From: Boothiomyces macroporosus
Taxonomy: Eukaryota > Chytridiomycota > Chytridiomycetes > Rhizophydiales > Terramycetaceae
Assembly: GCA_027604185.1 (NCBI GenBank)
Contig: JADGKB010000192.1
Location: forward strand, 1-17,697
Length of the DNA stretch: 17,697 bases
Reading direction: 5' to 3'
Shown: one piece after another, positions 6,853-13,126 of the stretch
Numbering within the stretch: position 1 is the first letter of the stretch
How the letters are laid out: every line of letters starts with the position of its first letter
Notes under the pieces: model-generated
The model's database searches: none
What the model was told of the DNA's origin: nothing
The model's input: the letters and a program-made list of their open reading frames with translations, nothing else
Translations under genes and position numbers: made by a program

Positions 6853-8286
6853 ATGGATCCGTTTGCTGGGAGTGAAAAGATGCTTCCTCCGCCGAATTTG
6901 TTTGATTTGCTTGAAAGAGCAGGGAGGGATCCTAGGGATGTTAGAGGGAGGAATGATCCAAGGGAGAGGAATGATCCTAGAGAGAGGAATGATCCTAGAG
7001 AGAGGAATGATCCTAGAGAGAGGAATGATCCTAGAGGGAGGAATGAGGAGAAAAGAGACGAATCAAGAACAAAAAACAACCATGAAAGAGATAAAAAGAG
7101 AAGTTTAGAACAAGAAAGACCTCGCGAATCTGTAGTAAGGCAAAAACAAGCCAAGGAAGACGTATTTTTAAAAAAGACGGAAATCAAATACCTCCAGAAA
7201 CCAAACAATATTTATCCGGATTGCTGGAAGGACTTCAAAAAACTAATTGTTGAACCAGCAAAGAAGCGCTTGGTCTTGATTGATGAAAAACTTTTGGGAA
7301 AAGTAAACGATTTGAAAAGCCAAGGACTGGACACCAAACAATTCAATCCATTTGAAAAAATCAATAGTATTTTCATTAATAGAAGTGCGGTTAAATTAGC
7401 CGAATTGGATTATTTGTATGGATTGAAATGTACTGCATTTGTTGATTTATGTGGAGGTCCAGGTGGGTTCAGCGAGTATCTGGTTTGGAAATACAAAGCC
7501 AAAGGGTACGGAATTACACTTAAAGGAAACCAAGATTACCAAATTGACAGTATCAAGAAATTCTATGGAAAAGATGAAACTGGAGACTTGACAAATATCG
7601 ATAATATCAATGATTTTTGTTCTCTTGTGCCACAAGTGGATTTGGTAGTTGCTGATGGAGGCTTTAGTGTTCTCAATGATGAGGTAAATCAGGAAGAGCA
7701 ATCCAAAGAACTTTTGTTAAGTCAAACATTAACTGCATTAAAAGTACTCGCAAAGAATGGAACCTTTGTTTTAAAATTGTTTGAAACAAAGACTGTATTC
7801 ACAGTTGAATTGCTATATCTGTTGTACTTGGCATTTGAAAAAATATCTCTTGTAAAGCCGAAATCTAGCAGACCGACAAACTCTGAAAAGTAATTATAGC
7901 TAAGATAGATTTGTGATTTGCAAAAACAAGACTGATTCACCAGATTTAATCAAATACTTTGAAAAAATACTCAAAGAATTCAGCAAACTAAAACAGCAAT
8001 TGATTCCAATCAGATCTGGGCATAAACACCATCCAAGCGGATACATTCCATTCGATGAAAAGATTGAGTTACAACTAAACGATGTAAATGAAATACTTGA
8101 TTGGAATATTGTTGAAAAAGATGAAAAGTTTATCGATTATATAGAGAATTATAATCTAACGTGAGTAATTATTAACCTAGCTCACTGATTAAATTAAAAA
8201 AAGCATTGGAAAATAGGGAAATTGTTGATCAAGAGTATATTGGACGACAACTTTGTGCTGAATTTGGTATTCCTTTTAAAGAATAA
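6853..8286 (+). CDS. CMTR1: CMTR1-like mRNA cap 2'-O-ribose methyltransferase (FtsJ/RrmJ fold), three exons
   Basis: Exons 6853-7889, 7909-8160 and 8181-8286 encode 464 aa. Residues about 25-100 are a charged, low-complexity tail with a six-residue repeat (RNDPRE). The SAM-binding motif is FVDLCGGPGGFSEYL (from about 196). The K-D-K-E catalytic tetrad of cap 2'-O-methyltransferases is complete: Lys181 (NRSAVKLAELD), Asp268 (VVADGGF), Lys308 (GTFVLKLFE) and Glu345 (SSRPTNSEKFVICKNK). The family methylates the 2'-OH of the first transcribed nucleotide of capped mRNA in the nucleus. Compared with human CMTR1 (835 aa) it lacks the G-patch and the C-terminal guanylyltransferase-like and WW regions. 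The last exon adds SLIKLKKALE and the family-like ending LCAEFGIP. The stop lies within AATAAA (8282-8287). Confidence 0.93.
6949..7047 (+). repeat. 18-bp in-frame tandem repeat in the cap methyltransferase gene
   Basis: Five 18-bp units (6949-7038, aggaatgatcctagagag and close variants) plus a partial sixth encode RNDPRE repeats. A degenerate copy precedes the array. Purine-rich on the coding strand; likely variable in length. Confidence 0.95.
7890..7908 (+). other. 19-nt intron 1 of the cap methyltransferase gene
   Basis: Sequence GTAATTATAGCTAAGATAG, phase 2 (AA|A = Lys). Removal links the catalytic Glu region SRPTNSE to KFVICKNK. Retention gives AAG TAA. Confidence 0.95.
8161..8180 (+). 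other. 20-nt intron 2 of the cap methyltransferase gene
   Basis: Sequence GTGAGTAATTATTAACCTAG, phase 2 (AC|C = Thr). TTAAC lies four bases before the end. Retention gives ACG TGA. The downstream exon is open to a stop inside AATAAA, supporting the splice. Confidence 0.82.
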
Positions 8287-8640
8287 AAATAGGCTCATTA
8301 AATTGGATTTAGATTTGATCTAGGTTAGTTGAAATATTTCATCCAAGTTTTTCAACTTTGAAATTTTAATAATTTTTTCAAAGTTGAACAAATTTAAAAA
8401 TGTATCCAAAAGTCAACAATTTGCAACATCTTGCAGATCCAAAGTATCGCTGTTCCCGAATTTTCATGACCAACTTGCTAATACACTGAAGGTTTTTAGA
8501 ACCCAGCAAGCGGCACTTTTTACGAAATTGAGTCGACTATTTATATGGAGTGAAGCAATGAGCCTTGTTAACCAGATTAAACTTTCAACCAATCATAATA
8601 TTATTTGTATTAAAAAGTACTAAGATTAAATACATTCGAA
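8287..8640 (+). repeat. Intergenic stretch with a perfect 13-bp inverted repeat
   Basis: The gap between the cap methyltransferase and the single-pass membrane protein holds no supported gene. At 8351-8363 and 8376-8388 the word ttcaactttgaaa and its reverse complement flank a 12-base A/T loop. It could be a hairpin near the transcript end or promoter; nothing ties it to a function. Confidence 0.7.
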
Positions 8641-9067
8641 TGGCAGCCCATCCTATCCTTGTTCACACCACTCACACGACTACTGCTACTAGTACTATAG
8701 TAATGACCAGTACAGCAGTAGCAGCTAATGCAGTTGCAAACAGTACTCAAGCAGCGGATTCAACCCAGCAGTCATCATCTATACCAATACTACCGATTAT
8801 TTTGGTTATTTTAATAATAGCAGCAGCGATTATTGGATTCATTTTTACAGAAAAAAGAAGGAAATAGTACCTGAACAGAGCAATATTAAAGAAATCAGTC
8901 AGCCAATAGATTTACCCGAAATTAAAGATATACAATTCAGTTCGGATGATTTTAGGGTTTCGCAGTTGCTCAAAGTAGTTGATGGGCAAGCTAAAGATGA
9001 TGGGCAAGCTAAAGATGATGGACAAGCTAAAGATGATGGGCAAGCTAAAGATGATGGACAAGTTTAA
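8641..9067 (+). CDS. Single-pass membrane protein with Asp/Gln/Lys repeat tail; apparent -1 frameshift
   Basis: From ATG 8641 the frame encodes a Thr/Ser/Ala-rich N-terminus of about 50 residues, one strong transmembrane helix (IPILPIILVILIIAAAIIGF) and basic residues TEKRRK, then stops at 8865-8867. A different frame stays open across and beyond this point (KEIVPEQSNIKEISQPIDLP, then IKDIQFSSDDFRVSQLLKVV and four copies of DGQAKD) to TAA at 9065-9067. Reading one A more in the A6 run at 8851-8856 joins the two frames exactly after the helix as FIFTEKKKEIVPEQ. No intron of the local type fits. Causes could be a homopolymer sequencing error, a true frameshift mutation or ribosomal slippage. 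Topology: no signal peptide, so probably N-out, C-in. I recognise no family. AATAAA lies at 9077-9082. Confidence 0.55.
8981..9067 (+). repeat. 18-bp tandem repeat encoding DGQAKD
   Basis: Four 18-bp units (gatgggcaagctaaagat and one-base variants, 8981-9052) and a truncated fifth ending in the TAA stop. Same period as the repeat in the cap methyltransferase but unrelated sequence. Confidence 0.95.
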
Positions 9068-9342
9068 ATAGATTAGAATAAAAATATTGGGTTAGAAAGT
9101 ATCTTTAAAATTATGATGCTTGTGTATTTAAGCGGGGGTTGGTCTATACTTGTTCCTACTGTTTCCTTGACACTAGCTTAAAAAGTGTACTTGACTCGGA
9201 TATATGGCAATTGGATTGTACCAGGTAAGATACATTAAAAGTTTCTTGACTTTATAGTACTTCTCTTTTAATACTAGTTTGTGATTTTTGTAAAGAACCA
9301 ATCTTTTAAAAGGGAAATTTAAAGATTATAGAAATTGAAATT
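9068..9342. other. Convergent intergenic region, nothing recognised
   Basis: It holds the 3' end of the membrane-protein gene (AATAAA 9077-9082) and the 3' flank of the thioredoxin-fold gene. I see no further gene or structured RNA. Confidence 0.5.
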
Positions 9343-10031
9343 TTAGTTTTTTGCCAAATCTTTCCAGTATTCGACTTGTCCCATGTAACTAACTTTACCA
9401 TTTTCCACTACGAGAAGAGCAGGGATGAACCTACAGCGAGGCGCTTTGATGTGATAAATATCATGAAACCTGTCATCAAAATCCACAATATGTGGAATGT
9501 CTTGAGGAGCTTCTTCTAATTTTGCTTTAACTTTTTCCAAACTAAAAGTGTGATGGTTACCTTTCTCTGCTAAAATTCTATATAAACCCCTATCCATGTT
9601 AACGGAAACCAATTGGGCATTTTCTGGTAGCATTTTTGAAACGTCTTGCATAGTTGGAATTGAAAACCCACATGAAGTACTCCAATCAAAGTTAATATAA
9701 AATTACAGAATACAACTATAGTTTTTGCTAGAGTGGAAACTTTCAAATCATTAAGGTAACTTGCTCCATCAAATATAGAATAATCAAAGTCGGATCCGGT
9801 TATCGGGTAAATATAATCACAGTGAAATTGCTGATATTTATTCCAATAACCGCATAATTCTTCGTAAGTTGGATTTTCTGGATCTTCAACTGTGAAATAA
9901 TTATTCCTTACTACAAATATCTCATAATGAATGTTATAGAATGCGCGAAGTTGGTCTTTTGGAATTTCGGTTGGATCATATTTCCAATTCGGAATCGCTT
10001 TTCTGCTTGGTGGAATGTCCGGATTGGTCAT
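9343..10031 (-). CDS. Thioredoxin-fold protein with a single active-site Cys (CGFS), two exons
   Basis: Exons 10031-9707 and 9686-9343 give 222 aa. The N-terminal about 95 residues (MTNPDIPPSRKAIPNWKYDP onward) are not recognised. From about residue 100 it reads like a thioredoxin/TlpA-type fold: AKTIVVFYWSTSCGFSIPTM (core strand plus active-site loop, Cys114), LVSVNMDR (second strand), then FIPALLVVENGKVSYMGQ with a probable cis-Pro. The usual second Cys of CxxC is Ser117, so it would be monothiol. No signal peptide or membrane segment. The exon junction needs an intron with a GT donor and a TG acceptor; the only nearby AG acceptor (27 nt) leaves the wrong frame and breaks the domain. A TATA box lies at 10056-10063. 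The specific family is uncertain. Confidence 0.78.
9687..9706 (-). other. 20-nt intron of the thioredoxin-fold gene, GT-TG ends
   Basis: Sequence GTAATTTTATATTAACTTTG, phase 1 (T|AT = Tyr). The donor and the TTAAC branch site with four following bases match the other introns, but the last two bases are TG. A missing A in the assembly (true end TTTAG) would also explain it. Confidence 0.65.
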
Positions 10032-10055
10032 TTTGGATGAAAATTTTATTTGATG

Positions 10056-10063
10056 CTTTTATA
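10056..10063 (-). promoter_or_regulatory. TATA box of the thioredoxin-fold gene
   Basis: TATAAAAG on the minus strand, 25-32 nt upstream of the ATG at 10031. Confidence 0.65.
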
Positions 10064-10078
10064 GTTTGTACTTTTTTA

Positions 10079-10251
10079 CCATGTGGTCAGATTTTGATTG
10101 GATGATTCTTGTGATCGAAACACAAACTTTATTATTCTAATTCTTGTGATCGAGACAAAAACCTTATTATTCTGATTCTTGTGGTTAAGACACAAACTAA
10201 AATTTGTGCCTCTGCTCCCATGTGGGTAGATTTTGATTGAGTGATTATTGT
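10079..10251. repeat. Nested imperfect repeats between the thioredoxin-fold gene and 10318
   Basis: Two tandem 35-bp units (10105-10139, 10140-10174, starting attcttgtgatcga) and a diverged third from 10175 lie between two copies of a separate 34-bp word (10079-10112 and 10218-10251, containing agattttgattg). No gene is supported here. Confidence 0.75.
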
Positions 10252-10274
10252 AAAATCAAGGTCTCTAATTTGCA

Positions 10275-10325
10275 TATAAATAGAGTTCAAGTAATGAACT
10301 GTTTGTATAAATGCCATTATAAATA
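10275..10325 (+). promoter_or_regulatory. Cluster of three TATA-like motifs
   Basis: tataaata at 10275-10282 and 10318-10325, and tataaat at 10306-10312. The last is 46 nt before an ATG at 10371, the likely start region of the small gene ending at 10611. Confidence 0.4.
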
Positions 10326-10370
10326 GTCATACAGAGCCTTGACTCAAATCATATTGTTCATAGGCAGAAT

Positions 10371-10611
10371 ATGGCACACTGTTCCCATTCAAAAATGTAT
10401 TTGAGTCTTGACATTTTCCCATTGCATACATCAAAAAATTGTTATTACCATAGAGACCGAATGGAAAGTTTTTCATATAACGTTGGAACTTGCTGAGCTT
10501 AAGAAAATTGAATCCAAAACAAAGTTACCATTTTCCCAACCTTTGTACAGATACAATTATTACTATTCACGGAAATTCCCGATGGAACGCCCCGTCAAAT
10601 CCATTGAATAA
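10371..10611 (+). CDS. Possible small gene of unknown function
   Basis: The frame 10405-10611 is open for 69 codons and looks protein-like (IHQKIVITIETEWKVFHITL, then AELKKIESKTKLPF, ending YYSRKFPMERPVKSIE). Its TAA stop lies inside AATAAA, as in five confident genes of this window, which supports it. No in-frame ATG exists near its start. An ATG at 10371 could be joined by removing 10381-10405 (25 nt, GT-AG), giving MAHFLTFSHCIHQ, but this is longer than the other introns and lacks a TAAY branch site. I recognise no family. It may be a real gene with a wrongly placed first exon, or a remnant. Confidence 0.35.
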
Positions 10612-10641
10612 AAGTAATAATATTCCTAGTATTTATTGAAA

Positions 10642-11022
10642 TTAAATCATCTTTTTGGTTCCAACAAGCATTCCGCAATTGGAACATCTATGGTTGGTGT
10701 CTTTGCAAGTATCAATGACACATGGCACCCAAGCTAAACAGCAGCACACTAGACAAGTACCAAATACAGCAACCCAACCTGCTGCACCCATAACTTTTTC
10801 GGTCATAGAAACACCTTGTTGTTTGCAATTAATACAAGTAATCGGCTGTGGAAATTCCCCGAATACAGCTGGTGCTACATACATTGGAGCTTGAGGTCCT
10901 GGAGCAGAGGTAATTGGGGTTGATTGCTGGACAACATATTGAGCTTGAGGAGGTTGTGGCTGACCAGGGGTTTGTTGGTATTGTGGAGGGTAGGTTGGTG
11001 CTTGTTGATTTGTCTTTTCCAT
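10642..11022 (-). CDS. LITAF-domain protein 1 of tandem cluster
   Basis: A 126-aa protein without introns. Residues 1-59 are Pro/Gln-rich with a PPxY motif (PPQY, 12-15), a ligand for WW domains of NEDD4-type ubiquitin ligases. The LITAF domain spans 60-126: ITCINCKQQ (Cys63, Cys66), a Cys-rich hydrophobic segment (WVAVFGTCLVCCCLAWVP), then HRCSNCGMLVG (Cys113, Cys116). The four Cys bind zinc and the hydrophobic part dips into the membrane. Family members act on late endosomes and lysosomes and recruit ubiquitin-ligase and ESCRT partners. AATAAA follows the stop at 10637-10632. It shares the ending KKMI with its two neighbours, so the three arose by duplication. Confidence 0.92.
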   Translation of the reverse strand: MEKTNQQAPTYPPQYQQTPGQPQPPQAQYVVQQSTPITSAPGPQAPMYVAPAVFGEFPQPITCINCKQQGVSMTEKVMGAAGWVAVFGTCLVCCCLAWVPCVIDTCKDTNHRCSNCGMLVGTKKMI

Positions 11023-11205
11023 TTATTAGCAAGGATTTCTTGTTCCAAAAAGAGTGTGTGGCACAGAAGGCTTGTGTTCTTTGGGACAAAAGTTTCAAAT
11101 TGTTGACAGTGGGAAAAAGAACGTAAAATGCACCTCTAGTTCCGAATTATTTCCTCGGTTGATTCCAAATTCGCAATTTTGCTTATCTATTATTTATTTC
11201 AAGAT

Positions 11206-11823
11206 TTAAATCATCTTCTTTGTACCAGCAACCATACCACAATTAGCGCATCTGTGGTTGGTATCCTTGCAAGTGTCAATTACAAATGGAACCCAAGCGC
11301 AAGGCCAGCATAATAAGCAGGTAGCACAAGCTGCAATCCAGGTAGCAGCACCATTGGTCTTTTCAACTATAGACATTCCTTGTTGTTTGCAGTTCATGCA
11401 GGTAATTGGTTGTGAGTATTCAGAGAATACGGTGTTCATTACTGTCATTGGAGCTTGCGGACCAGGAACTTGAGTGATAGGAGCGCTTTGCTGAGGTTGA
11501 TACACTTGTGGTTGGTAAGTCTGTTGAGGAGCTGGTTGAAATGACTGTTTAATATCCGCAGCTGGCATCCCTGGCTGAGGGTTGACTACTCCGATAGGTT
11601 GAACTCCCGGTTGATAATTTTGGAATCCTGGTTGATATGGTTGTGAAGGCTGTGGAAATTGTTGGGCATATTGCGGAGGTTCTTGTGGTGGTTGTGTTAA
11701 ATGCGCTTCTTGCGGAGGAAGCTGGACTTGTGGGGTGTACCCTTCAGGCAAAATAGTTTGAATGTTGGGAGATGGGATGTGTGGTGCAATTGGAGAATTT
11801 TGTCCGTTAGAGCTCTGGTCCAT
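11206..11823 (-). CDS. LITAF-domain protein 2 of tandem cluster
   Basis: A 205-aa protein without introns, the longest of the cluster. The N-terminal 139 residues are Pro/Gln-rich with PPQY (49-52) and several YQPG-type words (YQPGFQNYQPGVQP), likely disordered. The LITAF domain (140-205) has Cys142/Cys145 (ITCMNCKQQG) and Cys192/Cys195 (HRCANCGMVAG) around a hydrophobic segment containing CATCLLCWPCAWVPF. It is nearly identical in this domain to protein 3, while the N-terminus differs strongly in length, so repeat expansion of the tail is likely. AATAAA lies at 11198-11193. Role as for the family: endosomal adaptor for ubiquitin-linked sorting (inference). Confidence 0.92.
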   Translation of the reverse strand: MDQSSNGQNSPIAPHIPSPNIQTILPEGYTPQVQLPPQEAHLTQPPQEPPQYAQQFPQPSQPYQPGFQNYQPGVQPIGVVNPQPGMPAADIKQSFQPAPQQTYQPQVYQPQQSAPITQVPGPQAPMTVMNTVFSEYSQPITCMNCKQQGMSIVEKTNGAATWIAACATCLLCWPCAWVPFVIDTCKDTNHRCANCGMVAGTKKMI

Positions 11824-11933
11824 TTCTTTGTCAAACTTTTTTGAAGAGCCATCAAAGAGCGGTCCCGAGATTTCGCATCGACAAGACGTTCAAAATCGCT
11901 AATAGCAAATTAAAATTGAATCTATCGTATTTA

Positions 11934-12353
11934 TTAAATCATCTTTTTTACTCCTGCAACCATACCACAATTAGCGCATCTGTGGTTGGTGTCCTTACAA
12001 GTATCAATCACAAATGGAACCCAAACGCAAGGCCAGAAAAGAAGGCAAGTAGCACAAGCTGCAATCCAGACAGCAGCACCATTTGACTTGTCAGTTACAG
12101 ACATTCCTTGTTGTTTGCAGTTCATACAGGTGATGGGTTGTGGAAATTCCGAAAATGTAGTGTTCACAACCATCATCGGAGCTTGAGGGCCTGGTGCTTG
12201 CGAGACAGGAGTGTTTTGCTGAGGTTGGTATGCTTGTTGAGGAGCAGATGGTTGAGCAAGAACATATTGTGGTGGCTGCTGTGGTACTTGTCCAGTTGGC
12301 TGTTGTGGATAAGTTGGGACGTTTTGCTGTTCGTACGGTGATTTTTGATCCAT
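11934..12353 (-). CDS. LITAF-domain protein 3 of tandem cluster, with PPxY and PSAP
   Basis: A 139-aa protein without introns. The Pro/Gln-rich tail carries PPQY (27-30) and, unlike its two neighbours, a PSAP motif (35-38), the known ligand of the ESCRT-I subunit TSG101/Vps23. Human LITAF has the same pair of motif types. The domain (74-139) has Cys76/Cys79 and Cys126/Cys129 around a hydrophobic segment. A TATA box (12382-12388) is 29-35 nt upstream of the ATG. The TAA stop overlaps AATAAA (11935-11930). Recruitment of ubiquitin ligase and ESCRT on endosomes is inferred from the motifs. Confidence 0.93.
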   Translation of the reverse strand: MDQKSPYEQQNVPTYPQQPTGQVPQQPPQYVLAQPSAPQQAYQPQQNTPVSQAPGPQAPMMVVNTTFSEFPQPITCMNCKQQGMSVTDKSNGAAVWIAACATCLLFWPCVWVPFVIDTCKDTNHRCANCGMVAGVKKMI

Positions 12354-12381
12354 GATGTTAGAGTAAAGAGTTGATTCAATG

Positions 12382-12388
12382 TTTTATA
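12382..12388 (-). promoter_or_regulatory. TATA box of LITAF-domain gene 3
   Basis: TATAAAA on the minus strand, about 30 nt upstream of the ATG at 12353. Confidence 0.65.
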
Positions 12389-13125
12389 GCCGTTTCCCCG
12401 AATAGAAGGGTACTCCGATGTCTGTCACACCAAAGAATGTGGTTTGTAAAATGTTCACAAACAATCCGCAAAGGTACAAGCAATTAGGAAAAGGGAAGAA
12501 CGGCGAATGAGTTGCTGCTCGCATTCCTTGTTGATACCCAACTTAAACCGATGGGCAGCTGAACTACAAGTCCAGTAAATGTGGCTGATAGTTCTGTGCA
12601 CCGCAACCGCAGTCTCTTTTGTGAATTCCCAAAGACTTTCTACTATTGCCTATAAGCTAATCCAATCAAACCAGTCTTCTTTGAGCAGATTCAGAGAGAC
12701 AATACTCATTGCTATATTTAATCCACGACTTATAGGAATTCAAACTAAACTCGTGTAAGTTTAATTATCATTCAAAGACCGAGACCATCTTTTAATTATC
12801 ATTCAAAGAACAAAGATGTGTTCGCGAATACAATCCTAAAAGTGTTGAACACATATAAGTGAAAATGCGATTGTCGTTTCGATTATATTAGAATTGTTCT
12901 TTCAACAACTAGCTTCAGGGCTGGATTCTTTTGAACTCAGATTGATGTAATCTTGTATGCTCGGGTTTGTCTATTAATGTAAGAAGTTAGAATGTTGCTC
13001 TAAGGAACTCTGATTAAAAATATCAAAAGTAGGATAAATTCATCAGAAATAGAACCGCCCGCCAGCATGTGTGGAGGTATCATACTGCATTTGGAAATTA
13101 CAAAAAGAGCAATAATTCTATCTAG
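12389..13125. other. Long intergenic region with one 19-bp direct repeat
   Basis: No open frame of note and no RNA gene that I recognise (no U1, U6 or SRP-like motif). A 19-bp word, tttaattatcattcaaaga, occurs at 12760-12778 and 12791-12809. It serves as upstream region of LITAF gene 3 and downstream region of the first catalase-like gene. It is the largest gap in an otherwise tightly packed window. Confidence 0.5.
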
Positions 13126-13126
13126 T

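Noticed and set aside
8776..8867. Short intron to explain the frame change in the membrane protein
   Set aside because: The only GT there lies within the transmembrane helix, and no GT-AG pair of suitable size gives the required frame.
269..9706. Chlorarachniophyte nucleomorph origin, suggested by 19-nt introns
   Set aside because: The genes (secreted catalase-like pair, LITAF cluster, F-box, TRAPPC13, 7TM protein) are not the reduced housekeeping set of nucleomorphs. It remains an analogy in intron size only.
9680..9706. 27-nt GT-AG intron in the thioredoxin-fold gene
   Set aside because: It keeps the first frame, which does not encode the active-site loop and soon stops; the TG-ended 20-nt intron restores the domain.
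12389..13125. Hidden RNA gene in the long intergenic region
   Set aside because: No U1, U6, SRP, 5S or clear snoRNA box pair could be found by eye; a covariance-model scan would be needed.
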